NCBI GenBank assembly: GCA_022605405.1 | Contig: JABYQQ010000004.1 | Span: 1 to 64,000, forward strand | From: Earliella scabrosa | Lineage: Eukaryota; Basidiomycota; Agaricomycetes; Polyporales; Polyporaceae | Direction: 5' to 3' | DNA: 64,000 nucleotides | Notes under the pieces: generated by a model | The model's input: only the letters and a program-made list of their open reading frames with translations | Told to the model about the DNA's origin: nothing | The model's database searches: none | In this document: piece by piece, positions 1 to 11,354 of the stretch | How positions within the stretch are numbered: position 1 is the first letter of the stretch | How the letters are laid out: each line of letters begins with the position of its first letter | Translations under genes and position numbers: made by a program

Positions 1-196
1 TGAGCGCTTTCAGAACTCCAACCGGTTGAGATCGCTTACATTGTGTGCCAGGGCCTGTTGTACTTATTGGAGGTCGGCGGACGTGGCGGTCAATCGCCGG
101 CGGGCGATCAACCTCCCTGCAGGCGTCCCTCCCGTGATTGAGGAGCTGGTGGACCAGGCGGCGGCGGAGGATGCACTGAGGGCGGGGACGACATAG
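1..196 (+). pseudogene. Last intron and last exon of a fifth small-protein paralog, frameshifted
   Basis: Bases 1-51 look like the last intron (donor G just outside the window, acceptor CAG at 49-51). Bases 52-196 match the last exon of the intact paralog at 33282-33872, including the run encoding RRRAINLPAGVPPVIEEL and a TAG stop at 194-196. Compared with that copy there is a 4-base insertion near position 61-64, so phase 0 from the acceptor hits a stop early, while the conserved frame starts at 65. The similarity continues past the stop to about 278. The upstream part lies outside the window, so a compensating splice site cannot be excluded; I call it broken on present evidence. Confidence 0.55.
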
Positions 197-299
197 AAGG
201 GGCGAGATTGCGAAACGACATCTGTGGTATTGGTTTCTATGTACGCACCACATTCTCTTGATGTGACTTGGGGTTTGGAGGGCTGCAGTGCATTCGTGT

Positions 300-3200
300 G
301 AAATGTGAAATGAAGGGCCGAAAGTGCGGTCGGCCGCGGTGGTCGGCCGCGGTGGTCAGCCTTGAGGGCTGAGTGCAGCGAGTGAGGGCGTGAGTGTAGT
401 CACTTACTTGGACGATTCGACTGATCAGATGATAGATCAATAATTGAGAAGCGATATATAGTGATTGATATAGTGATTGTTTGAAAGCGTAAACAACAAA
501 TGATGATATACAGTGTGCTGCATGAGAAGAGTGGTAGGACAGGCAGAAGTGGTCCGAGTGCGGTCGGGCGGGGTGGTCGGCCTTGAGCGCTTGAGCGTTG
601 AGGGCAGCGAGTGAGGGCGTGGGAGAGGAGGCAGAGATGTGAGTGCGGTCGGCCGCAGTGGTCAGACTGGAGCGCTGAGGACAGCTGAGGGCGTGGGCGT
701 AGACACTTACTCGACCAATAAATGGACTTACTGATCAGATTGAAGCGATGGATTCATTATATCATAATAGTGTTCAATTGATTGATTGTGCGCTGCAGTG
801 GTCTAATAAGATGAGTGGTAGTACTGGCCGCAGGGATGTGAGCGCGGTCGGCCGCAGAGATGCGAGTGCGGTCGGCCGTAGTGGTCTGACTTGAGTGCTG
901 AGGGCAGCGGCACACATAGTAGTGAGGGCGCTTGTTTGAAGCCTAATGAGTACATGCGAGGCAGTGGTGTAATATGACAGGTGCCAGGGGATGTGAGTGC
1001 GGTCGGCCGCAGAGATGCGAGTGCGGTCGGCTGATTGTGTGCTGCAGTGGTCTAATAAGATGAGTGGTAGTACAGGCGGCAGGGATGTGAGTGCGGTTGT
1101 TTGAAGCCATTAGTATATGGTTTCTATATAGTGATTATACAGGCGAGGCAGTGGTGTAATCCATGACAGGCAGCAGGGTATGCGAGTGTGGTCGGCCGCA
1201 GTGGTCTGACTTGAGCGCTCAGGGCAGCGGCAAGGTGGCACACATGCTGGTAGTGAGGGCGTGGGTGTAGACAGTTACTTGGACGATGATGGATGAATTG
1301 ACAGATCCTCTTGAAGCCATATTGATCATAATAGTGTTCAATAGTGTTCAATTGATATTGATCGTGCGCTCCAGGGGGCTAATAAGATGAGTGGTAGAAC
1401 AGGCCGCACAGATGCGAGTGCGGTCCGCCGCCATGGTCTGACTTGAGCGCTCAGGGCAACAGCAGACATACTAGTAGGGAGGGTGTTTGAAGCCATGAGT
1501 ATATGAATATCAATACTAGTACACGCGGCGGTTGGTCACCACGTTTGGCAACGTCGAGCTACTGGACCCGGACCTCTCAACTCAAGGCGACGATTAGCAC
1601 ATTCTCTCTGTCATCATGATCCCCCTTCGCATGTATCACGTATGCGCTGCGGGAGTCGTGTTAACCTCAGGGCCGGGGGTGTGCTGACAGGCGGTGAGGT
1701 ATTACCGCTCGTACCCTGTCGTCGCAAGAGGGGACTGACCCGGGGGCGCAGCAGCCACCCTAAAGGGCGACAGGTGTATGACTCGTGTCCTAGTGCTCAG
1801 GCACCAGAGGTTGACCCAAGACCAACAGCGCATACAATATCATTTCACAACTACTTATTCCGTGTACTGATGTACTGACGCATCCGCAGTGGTCTGGAGT
1901 GGCATCGGAACAGGCCGCAAAGATGTGAATAATGCAGTCGGCCACAGTGGTCAGCCTTGAGCGCTGAGGGCAACGAGTGAGGGTGTGGGAGAGAAGGCAG
2001 AGATGCGAGTGCGGTCGGCCGTAGTGGTCAGACTGGAGCGCTGAGGACAGCGACTGAGGGCGTGGGGGTAGACACTTACTCGACCAATAAATGGACTTGA
2101 TCAGATGGAAGCGATGGATTCATTATATCATAATAGTGTGCAAATTATGCGCTGCAGTGGTCTAATAAGATGAATGGTAGTACAGGCCGCAGGGATGTGA
2201 GTGCGGTCGGCCGCAGTGGTCTGACTGGAGCGCTCAGGGCAGCGGCACACATAGTAGTGAGGGTGGTTGTTTGAAGCCAGTAGTATATGGATTCTATACA
2301 GTGGTTATACAGGCGAGGTAGTGGTGTAATATAAAACGAGTGGTAGTACAGGCTGCAGGGATGTGAGCACGGTCGGCCGCAGAGGTGCGAGTGCGGTCGG
2401 CCGCACTGGAGCACTTGAGCGCTCAGCGGAGCAGCACATACGGAGGGGGTGCTGACACTTATTCGGAAGATGGTTGGACTCTAAATCAGATTCAGATCAA
2501 TCAATTGATTGAAGCCATTAGCTGTGAATCAATTGATTGAAAGTGTGAACGACAAATCAATACCAAAGGTGCTGCAGTGGTCTAATAAGATGAGTTATGG
2601 GAGAGCAGGCAGGGATGCGAGTGCGGTCCACCGCAGTGGTGTGACTTGAGCGCTCAGGGCACCGGCACGCCGGCAGCGGCACACATCATGCTGGTAGTAA
2701 GGGTGGAGGTGTATACACTTGCTTCGATGATGTTGGGACTGTACAGATAAGCGGGGAAGATTGAAGATGTTTGATGATATAATGATATGAATGTTGGGGC
2801 AGGCAGGCAGCAGTGGTTCGAGTGCGGTCGGCCGCACTGGAGCACTTGAGCGCTCAGCGGAGCAAGGCACATACTGAGGGCGTGCCGATGCTTATTCGGA
2901 AGATGGTTTGACAGTAAATCAGATTATGAGTTGTGAAGGATGCGATAAATACAGTGATCTAATAAGACTTGACTAATAAATGAACTTACTGATCAGATTG
3001 AAGTGATTTATTATAATAGTGCTCAACCAATCAATCAATTGTGCGCTGCAGTGGTCTAATAAGAGGGGTGGTAGTACTGACCGCAGGGATGTGAGCGCGG
3101 TCGGCCGCAGAGATGCGAGTGCGGTCGGCCGCAGTGGTCTGACTTGAGCGCTGGAGACAGCGACTGAGGGCGTGGGCGTAGACACTTACTTGACTAATAA

Positions 3201-3840
3201 ATGAACTTACTGATCAGATTGAAGTGATTTATTATAATAATAGTGCTCAACCAATCAATCAATTGTGCGCTGCAGTGGTCTAATAAGAGGGGTGGTAGTA
3301 CTGGCCGCAGGGATGTGAGCGCGGTCGGCCGCAGAGATGCGAGTGCGGTCGGCCGTAGTGGTCTCACTTGAGCGCTGAGGGCAGCGGCACACATAGTAGT
3401 GAGGGCGCTTGTTTGAAGCCTAATGAGTACATGCGAGGCAGTGGTGTAATATGACAGGTGGCAGGGGATGTGAGTGCGGTCGGCCGCAGTGGTCTGACTT
3501 GAGCGCTGAGAGCAGCAAGGTACATGAGATGAGATGAGATGAGCATGTCCAGTGTGACGTACAGTGCGGCAAGCCGCAGTGTAAGACACTTGGCCAGACT
3601 GTAGTGGAGTACTGTGCGGCTGGCCGCAGTGGACCACGAGCCCATATCACACGGGGTGCAGCAGGCCACGGTGGTACACAGTGCGGCAGGCCGCAGTTGG
3701 CTGACACCGACATACAGTGCGGCGAGGCGCGCCGCGCAGCGTTCATACTGAGATACTGAGAGACTGTAGTACAATACTATCCGCAAGAGCATCAAAAGAA
3801 CAATATATAACAAAAACACTATACAATTCCAGCTCTGACC
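300..3840. repeat. Satellite-like block of diverged tandem units, about 220 bp
   Basis: The block is built from repeated pieces: a dyad-symmetric core TGCGGTCGGCCGCA, the phrase GTGGTCTGACTTGAGCGCT, an AT-rich stretch with CTGATCAGATTGAAG, and CTGCAGTGGTCTAATAAGA. The clearest tandem pair is about 2965-3187 and 3190-3405, nearly identical with a period near 222 bp. At 3540-3740 the core appears in variant forms (TGCGGCAAGCCGCA, TGCGGCTGGCCGCA, TGCGGCAGGCCGCA). Reading frames in the block are products of the repeat and I see no gene. An imperfect segment at about 1530-1900 does not carry the unit. It could be subtelomeric or pericentromeric satellite, or nested MITEs. Confidence 0.8.
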
Positions 3841-3877
3841 TTGCTCCAACCCGGAGCTGAATTACCTTTAGGCCCTG

Positions 3878-5561
3878 TCAATCCTCTCGGATGTCAGGGG
3901 GAAGATAGACGTAGGACCGTTTGTACGTGGCGCTCACCCATGCAGCAACGTCAGCAGGTCGTCCAGGGAGAGCGCGCGCGGCAAGGAGTAAGATTTCGAA
4001 GGAGAGGGGGGCCGGCTTGACGAGTTGGGGGTAGCCTCGTTGCACTGGGAGGCCAAGGATGGCCCGCCAGAGGTTGCGGTCGTCTTCATCGTCATCGTGC
4101 TCGTCTTCATCAGAGATCATCGCGATGTCGTCGTCCTCGACACCGCCCGAGTTGCTGGGGTCGGAGTCGAGCTCGTCAACCTCTGAGTCTTCGTCGGACG
4201 AGGTGCCATGGACTTCCTCGTCTGCATCTTCGTCCTCACTGGGTTGGGTGCGTGGTGCGACACGAGAGGATCGTCGAGCACCGCGGGCTGAGGGGACATT
4301 GGCGGGCGATGCGCTCACCTCTCGACCGGAGTCACCTGCGCGGTCTGACCTATCATCGTCAGTGTCAGCCTCGTCATCATCACTCACACCGGTGCTCTCC
4401 GTCTCCGAAAGGTCTTGCTCGATGTGCTCTTCGGATACGATCGACGCCGGGTCGTCCTTCTCCTGGTCCGGGACCTGCCATTCGAGGTGATGCGAGTGAC
4501 GGACCAGGCGGCGACGGCGGACGTTGGCGAGATTGTCGACGACGAGCAGACATTGGCGATGGAACCAGGTGCCGCAGCGCGAGCAGTAGAGGACCACCTG
4601 ACGCTCGGGCTCGTATTCGCGAGCCCAGACGCAGGCTCCATCGCGGCGACAGATGCCGTAGTCGGAGTCCTGTGGGAGGTTAACAACAGTGTGGGGGTGG
4701 GAATAAGGAGGGCACTGACCTCCTCGACCTTGTATTGCGGGAACCCCTTCGGGTGCTTCTGGTAGGAGAGCCAGATCTTGGTGGGTATCCAAGAGCAGTC
4801 GTTGGTGGCTCCTTCGAACCGCACTCCGAGGGGATCGAGAGGAAGGACGGGCATGGCGCACCGGACGGCGTGGGCTTGAACGTGTTCGCACAGGTCGGTT
4901 CGTACGACCTGCACCTGGCCTCGAATGCCCTGCTCTCGCGGGCGGTTGCCGAGAGTGGGAGACGGAATTATGTTGACTTGGTGGTCCAACTGGTCAGCCT
5001 CGGCGACGAGAACAAGTTCACACATGATCTAGAAAGGGTGAGGAGATTTATGAGTGAGATGGCGGCGGAGCACGTACATTGCGTCTGTTGCGCTTGTGAT
5101 GCCTAAAACTCAGGATGATGGCAAGCGGGGTTTGCTCGCCCATCTTCTGCCAGACTTGCGTGTCCCATTTGTAGCTGCGAGCGATGAGATGGGGGCACGG
5201 AGGAGTAAAGGAGAGACATACACGTGGTTCTCCAGGAGCTTCACGCCGTTGGGTGCTGAGAGCGGGTTAGCGGGTAAAGACTGCGAGCTGAGGGAAACGT
5301 ACCTGTGACGGGTCCCTTGCGAGGGATACCCTTCCGCCACATGTTCAACCAGACCCGGCTGGGGTCTGGTTTGCGCGCAGTCGGGACACGACGGACATGG
5401 CCAGAAGGAATGCGGCCCCGTTGAGAGTCTACAGCGGAAGCGGTCTTGTTGGTATTGGAGCGAGAGCGAGTCTTCCTCGCGGGCGGTGGAGAGGAGCGAT
5501 GGGCGGTTGGACTGTTCGAGGCAGCCGCACGCGAAGCCTTCTGAGATCGAGTGGTGACCAT
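3878..5561 (-). CDS. PHD-like zinc-finger protein, possibly of the mushroom BAH-PHD type
   Basis: About five exons. The start ATG is at 5559-5561, giving MVTTRSQKASRAAA and a basic, Ser/Arg-rich N-terminus. Introns fall near 5260-5305, 5177-5226, about 5030-5087 and 4680-4727. The middle holds a WDTQVWQKMGEQTPLAIIL stretch followed by a conserved-looking LSYQKHPKGFPQYKV segment. The last exon has a zinc-finger-like cluster (C-x5-C, then CSRCGTWFHRQC) as in PHD fingers, followed by a long Asp/Glu/Ser-rich acidic region and a hydrophobic C-terminus ending at 3878. Proteins with a BAH domain, a degenerate PHD finger and an acidic tail are expanded in Agaricomycetes and are taken to be chromatin proteins. 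I assign BAH by architecture only; the finger is seen directly. Confidence 0.55.
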
Positions 5562-8500
5562 GAGGACAGATGAGAGAATGGCGATGAGGAAATCGAGAGA
5601 GAGAGAGAGAAGCGAGAGTGAGGGCGTAGGCGGAGAGCTGGAGAACGGGGATAGGCCTAGGAGGAACTCAAGGAACGGGTTCGAGTTCAAACTTCAGTTG
5701 GGGAAGTTGGCACTGCGGCAGGACGCGTGGATGCCACGTGGCCTTCGCGCGCTTGCGAGCTGCCAAAACCATCATGTACGAACCGTAGTGTCATTGAACG
5801 TAGACAACGGGAGTAATAGATAGGTACATTATGCGTTGGGGAACGTTCGTGCGGTGAGCAAATAAGTTGGGAGAGTGGAAAGGATGTGGGTGTAAAAAAG
5901 GCAACGCCGAGGTTCGAAACCGTGCACGACTGGAACGCAATGTAAATACCCACGCATTCCGACTAAGCTATGCGGCCCTGAGGATGTACAGTATATACAA
6001 GCTTATTAGCCCAAGACGTCCGGGCTGCCTGTAACGTCCGTGGTACGCGTTATTTAGCGGGGCCGTGAGCGAGATGGCGGGGTGCGGGAGCGGGAATGAG
6101 AGAGGGCGTCAGTATGCGAGTGTGCGAGCTTGGTGGTGGAGATGTCAGGGAGAGATGTCGCGACGTGCGTATGGGGAAACGTCGCGCGGGTTTGCTGGTG
6201 GGGTTATGCGTGATTGGGAGTCACTGCAAGCTTGCAGTAGATATCGAGGGGATAGCGGCCGGCGTAGTTTGGGGTGGAGGACGCGCGGATGGGACTCTGA
6301 GCGCGAGACGGCGCCAGCGTGGGGGGAGAGGCGTACCTGCGATGGAGAGAGCAAGGTGTGCTCGTAATAGACGGCGCACGGACAAGATAGGTCGTGTGGG
6401 GTCGAGGAGCGGCCAGAGATCAGCGTGCAGCGAAGAGAGGGCGGGGAGCGGGGAGCCGCCAACGAGAAGCTTGCCCTAGGAGAAGGGGATTATGAGAGAG
6501 AGGATGGTGATGGCAGCGCTGGAGGCGAGAGGAGTCGCTGGGCGAGGCGAGACGCGGAGGGGCAGAGAGAGCAGCGAGAGGGCGAGAGACGGCGAGAGAC
6601 GGCGAGCGATCGAGCTTGGAACGTGCACATGAGGCGTCGGTGAGAGAGTCCGGGCACAGAGGAGCGGGCAGGGGAGAGCAAGCGAGGAGCAGACAGCGGC
6701 CAGCGAGCAAGGTGGGAGCGGAGCGAGGGCAGGGGCAGAGTCTGAGCAGAGGACGCTGGACTGTCAGTGTGTGTGCGACGGGGCTTCGACGCGCGCCAAA
6801 CGCCGGCTCCGCCGGGCCCTGGCCGGGCCACAGATTGGACACAACGTTGGACGACGTCGAACGTCGGAGAGGCGACGAGCCAGGCTCACGATCCTGGTGA
6901 GTGTGTACGCCATGCTGCTCGACAACGCTGTCAGGCTGCAGCCATGACGCCGACGCTGGGGTCGAGGCAACGTCAGGGCAACGCAGACGCAGCGGTCACC
7001 AAGCACGCACTGACCTCAATTCTTCTATTGTTCGCAGCGACGGCTGCCTACAACGCTCTACAACGCCATTGTAATCGAGCTGGCGTGTGCTGCACCCACC
7101 CTCAGACCCTGCGCCCAGTAAGTCGTAACGACCGGCTTGCTTCTTCCGCGCATCCCCATTTCTCCCATCGACACCCTCCTCCCCACGTCGCGAAGCCTAC
7201 CTCATCCGTGCGACATCGAGAAACGCCGAAGCCTTGCCATTAACTACCGCCGCATCGACAAGGTAAGCCATGTCCATCCCTGGCCGCTCAACTATACTGC
7301 GCTCCCATCGACCATGCATCCTCTGTCTCCAGTGCCATGCGCCCGTTAGTCATCGCGTACTGACCTCGTCAGCCACTCTCAGCATCGAGGCCTGACATCG
7401 CCTGCGCGCGGACGGCATCTCGCCGCCTTCTCTGTTCCTGCTCTGTTCCTTCTCCTCCGTCTGCTGCCCGCGCAACAGCTCGGATGATGCCGTGTACGCG
7501 ATCCTGTTCTCTCTCCCTTGGCATCCTTGCTCATCCGATCGCTTCCACAGTGCAAAATGAGGATTGAGACGGACAGGTGTTCGACCCGCGCCCTTGGATC
7601 TCTGTCGCTCAACTTGACTCCTCGCCGGCTGGCCTCCAACCTCAGCCGCGTCTCCTCTCCCATCCCTCGACATCTCCCACCATGCGGCGCAACTCGCCCT
7701 CGTTGACGCTGTCTAGGACTCTCATGAACGGCCGTTCTCTTGGTAGACCTCACGGGTCCCGAGGTACGATTGACTCGCATACCGGGACACCATGTAGGCA
7801 CTGACGACGCCGACAGCAGCACACCCACTTCCATTCGCGGCGACGATCGCTCACGATCGCACTCGCACTGCGCCCCCATGTAGCCGCTGTCTGCTCGCAT
7901 TGACGCTCCCTCGCTCCAGGACTTCGACGCGCAGATCATCTGTCTCACTCGCCGCACCGTGCTCTGCCTGAGTTGGAAGATGACGGGCTATCCGATAGCC
8001 TTCATTCGCGGAGGGTTCTCTGGATACTGTATGTACGTAGGTGCTCCTGAATCGCCGGTGAGTCTCGGTTCGTGCCTAACAACCCGCAGATGCTCCATCA
8101 GCGCACTCGCCGTCGCCGGATAGGGACGTCCCAACTTCGTGATCCTGGACGTAGGGCTCGATGCAGGTATCTTAGGGAGCCTTTCAGAAGTACGCTCTTG
8201 CACAGGAGCGAGCCATCCGTATGGCTGAAGCGGACCTCAATGAGCGCATCACCGCAGCGCCCTGCTGCCTCCGTCTCGCGCGGAGGCCACATCCGAGTCA
8301 CCGTCGGACCGCGTTGACGCAGTCATGCACGCGGAGATGGACATTTTGGAGAAGCGTACGCGCTCGCGGGACCTCCAAGCATGCACCGTGGATTGACGCG
8401 CGTCGCATGCGCAAGCTGCAGAAGCAACGCTCGAAGGAAATCGACGCGCTCCTCGACTTCAAGATGCACAGCCCGATGTCGTGGAGGGACTCCCTCCGCT

Positions 8501-9235
8501 GGTGGGCGGCAAGGCCTGGACTCGGAGCGTCGCCCACCTCGTCGCGCGCATGATCTTCCGCCGTCGGGTTTGGAGTCGGCCTCTGGAGAACAAGGGCGCA
8601 GCGTATCCTGCTGCGGCGTCGCCTTCGTGCACGCGGAGACCTTCGTCCCTGCGCCCCTCGGGGGCTGCTGGGGACGTGCTTTAATCTATGTCTGCGGAGG
8701 CGGGGGAGCGAAGGGAAGGACGGGGACGGGGATAATGACATGGAGATGTGAGGTGTCGACCATGTATGGGATGCTCGATGGCTTGCGCACGCAGACCGGA
8801 AGGCATTTGTGGAGGATATCAACATCATTCGTCATGCCCTCACCTATGATGGTATCGATTGCATGTTTGCATAGTGGCCGGCCGCGCATCCCGCGCTTTC
8901 TGTCTATTCCCGGCGGTGGCCGCGCCACCGCCATTAGTTCCCGAGTCCGATTTGTCGTAGGTTTTCGGGTGCTGCTGCTTAGTCCTTGCGTCATTTCGGC
9001 TGTATGTCCTTTCATGCTGTGAGTAGTAAACGGAGAGTGGACTTGGACCGGCTGGGTCGTGGCGTCGGTCTCGTTGTGCTGTATTGGTTGAGTAGCACGA
9101 AGATAGGTCTGTACGTGACATAGTTTACTCCCGTGGCAAGCGATAAGGCGAGCCACAAGAGGTAAGTCAAGTACAGACAGAGAGGTGATACACGAGAGAC
9201 GCAAGTTAGCAAGCTACAAAACTGGGTGAATAATC
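5562..9235. other. 3.7 kb with no confident gene
   Basis: The stretch holds GA-rich low-complexity DNA (a (GA)n run near 5596 and purine-rich DNA at 6420-6760). Several plausible splice signals occur on the plus strand (for example a donor GTGAGTGTG near 6899 and an acceptor near 7039), but I could not join exons into a recognisable protein. A plus-strand frame near 8221-8553 encodes a short basic segment (RKLQKQRSKEIDALLDFK) that looks protein-like but is isolated. It may be a gene relic or a non-coding transcript. Confidence 0.5.
5893..5980 (-). pseudogene. tRNA-like relic with Pol III boxes and a T6 terminator
   Basis: Read on the minus strand from about 5977, the sequence starts GGCCGCATAGCTTAGTCGG, a good A-box/D-arm start. 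It contains GGTTTCGAACC as a B-box-like T-arm and is followed by TTTTTT at 5894-5899. The acceptor and T stems pair only partly and I cannot fold a convincing anticodon arm. It is therefore either a decayed tRNA or the head of a tRNA-derived SINE. No isotype is assigned. Confidence 0.35.
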
Positions 9236-10182
9236 TTACGAGGCAGCCTGCGGGGCGTAGTCGTCGAGCTCCGTCCCGCTCAGGCTCTGCGACCGCGCAC
9301 TCTGCGAGACGGTCTCCTGCCCTGGAGACGCATTGCGCTGCAGCTCTGGCGGCTCTCGATGAGCGGCGGGTCGTGGCGGTCCCAGCCTGAGGCATGGATC
9401 GGAAAACCAGGGAAGTTGTACTCCAGGCACTGCTTGCTGAGGTCCGGGAGCATGAGCGGGTCCGGGCTGTACGTGCCACTGTTATTGTCGACGACGAGCT
9501 GCCACTGGACAGCGTCGTCGGGGGTGTCGTCCGCGGAGCTGTCCTTCCCAGCCCCCGGCCGGCCCGCGGGGATCAAACTCGCGCGAGTAGGGGACGGCGG
9601 GGGCGCAGTTAGCGTGCAAGGCTTGCTTGGACATGAAGTCGACGGAGAACGCTGCGCCGGTCTCGGAGAATCAGGACGAGTCGTGTCGACGGCGATAATG
9701 TACTTGTACACAACCGGCTTGACGCGGTAGGACGCGATGCGCATGGGGTGGCGGGGTGGACGGCGGGGGCGTGTTACAGTTGCGTGGGGTGGAACAGCAG
9801 CTGGGGGACACGGGCCTCCCAATACTGCTGTGCAGGGCTCGGAGGAGACGGAAGACATGCTCGGGCCCATCGATGAGGCTGAAGCCGTTGGTCGTGGAGC
9901 GAGCGTAGAGCATGCGATCGTCGAGCGCGAGGCGATGGAGGTAGGGCTCTGGAAGAAGGACTGCGCGGCTTTGGTATGAGCGATTCCAGTGCTGGACGGT
10001 GTTTCCGAGGGATATGGGGACGCCCGTGAGGATGTAGATCTTCCATGTCGAGTAGAGGCGAGCATATCGTTCAAGTTGGCGAGACGGCCGGCGGTGGAAG
10101 CAGCGCGAGAAACGCATGGGCCCGTCAAGTACATACATACTGCCGTCGTTTTGCCTTGCGGGATCCAAATTGCAATGAATGA

Positions 10183-10320
10183 AAGACCCAGTGAGGGCTG
10201 CACGGTCGTGATGTGTTCGAGTGGCTGGCTGCGTCGTTGTCGTGTCCAATAAAAGACCCAGTGCGGGCTGCACGGTCGTGATGTGTTCGGGCAGTGGCTG
10301 GCTGCGTCATTGTCATGTCC
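10183..10320. repeat. Direct tandem duplication, about 68 bp, two copies
   Basis: Two adjacent units both begin AAAGACCCAGTG and continue GGGCTGCACGGTCGTG, ending near 10247 and 10320. They differ at a handful of bases, including a short GCA insertion in the second. The duplication lies inside the degenerate minus-strand gene and disturbs its reading frame. Confidence 0.8.
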
Positions 10321-10395
10321 GTGGGCAGAGCGCGAGAACGAGGCGGTCGTGAACCAGACGTGCGTCGTTGGTGCGGATCCGACCTCAACGAACCA

Positions 10396-10485
10396 CGCCG
10401 TCTTGTCCAACGCCGTCTTGTCCAACGCCGTCTTGTCCAACGCCGTCTTGTCCAACGCCGTCTTGTCCAACGCCGTCTGGTCCAC
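10396..10485. repeat. 15-bp minisatellite, six copies
   Basis: The unit CGCCGTCTTGTCCAA is repeated five times exactly (10396-10470), followed by one variant copy (10471-10485). On the minus strand it encodes a repeated Leu-Asp-Lys-Thr-Ala pentapeptide in frame with the degenerate gene, so it can expand or contract without a frameshift. Confidence 0.95.
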
Positions 10486-10669
10486 TGTAAACGAATGAGG
10501 TTCGAAAAGTGAATCAATGCGAGACTTACAAGGAGGCAGCGGGAGGGGGATGGGACAGCGTTGCGCGGCTTGCGCGTCACGGTCCAGATCCGCCCGTGCG
10601 GCGCGAACACCAGCAACTCGACTTGGACACAAGGGATGATGTGGAGGGCGGGGTGGAACAAGGAGGAAG

Positions 10670-11290
10670 TCCATGCACAGGAGGAGGGAGTCCGAGAACG
10701 AGAGAGGAGAGCGTGGGCGGGATGCGGGAACGGGGTCAGAGAACGGGGAGGGAGGTGTGCGAGAACGAGAGAGGTCGTGCGCGAGCTCCGAGAACGGGGA
10801 GGGAAGTCGTGCGCGGGGTCCGAGAACGAGGGAGGATGTCGTGCGCGGGGTCGAGAGGGAGGGAGCACGTCGTGGGCGGGGGCCGGGAACGAAGGAGGAG
10901 AGCGTGCCCGGGATGCGGGAACGAGGGACTCCGTCGTGCGCGGGGTCGGAGGACGGGGAGGGAAGTCGTGCGCGGGGTCCGAGAACGAGGGAGGAGGTCG
11001 TGCGCGGGGTCCGAGAACGGGGAGGGAGCTGGTGGGCGGGGTCGGAGGACAAGGGAGGAGGTCGAGCGGGGTCCGAGAACGAAGGAGGAGGTCGTGAGCG
11101 GGGTCCGAGAACGAGGGAGGAGGTCGTGAGCGGGGTCCGAGAACGAGGGAGGAGAGAACGGACCCCGAGCACGACCTCCTCCTTCGTTCTCGGACCCCGC
11201 TCACGACCTACCTCCCCGTTCTCGGACCCCGCGCACGACCTCCTCCTTCGGGACCCCGCTCGACCTCCTCCTTCGTGCTCGGGGTGAGAG
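10670..11290. repeat. GC-rich minisatellite with an internal inversion
   Basis: The array uses a unit of about 33-38 bp built around GGTCGTGAGCGGGGTCCGAG plus AACGAGGGAGGA. It runs in one orientation to about 11160, then in the opposite orientation from about 11165 to 11280, making a large hairpin-like inverted repeat. The same unit forms the array at 14600-15165. It lies between two paralogous gene remnants, so it may have driven or followed their rearrangement. Confidence 0.9.
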
Positions 11291-11354
11291 AACGGGGAGG
11301 AGGTCTGGTCTTGTACTCCAACTCCCGCGCACTAACCCTAAGGCGTTTTAAGAT

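Larger units (their letters stand above)
9236..10640 (-). pseudogene. Degenerate paralog of the 11.4-12.6 kb gene
   Basis: Minus-strand pieces parallel the neighbouring locus at 11355-12640. Both show a GRIWTVTRKP-like or RIRMRTRKSP-like segment, an intron, then a block with the pattern [21 protein letters not shown]. This copy carries an in-frame 15-bp minisatellite (10396-10485) and a roughly 68-bp tandem duplication (10183-10320). Further on it has protein-like stretches in different frames (LERYARLYSTWKIYILTG, LALDDRMLYARSTTNGF, RIASYRVKPVVYKYIIAVD), with a possible C-terminus SLSGTELDDYAPQAAS ending at 9236. The frame changes may be introns or damage. I recognise no domain. Loss of one continuous frame and the internal duplications favour a decaying gene. 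Confidence 0.4.

Noticed and set aside
2145..3849. Several minus-strand frames of 70-160 residues in the satellite block
   Set aside because: They repeat the same translated satellite unit and lack start context, introns or motifs.
4059..4490. Plus-strand Ser-rich frame
   Set aside because: It is the antisense shadow of the acidic Asp/Glu/Ser region of the zinc-finger gene.
8221..8553. Possible N-terminal piece of a DUF6589-like transposon protein
   Set aside because: Only a short basic helix-like stretch is visible, with no flanking exons. The similarity is too weak to call.
9280..11172. Long minus-strand open frame of 630 residues
   Set aside because: Its N-terminal third is translated minisatellite, and the rest crosses frames of the degenerate paralog. 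It is not one protein.
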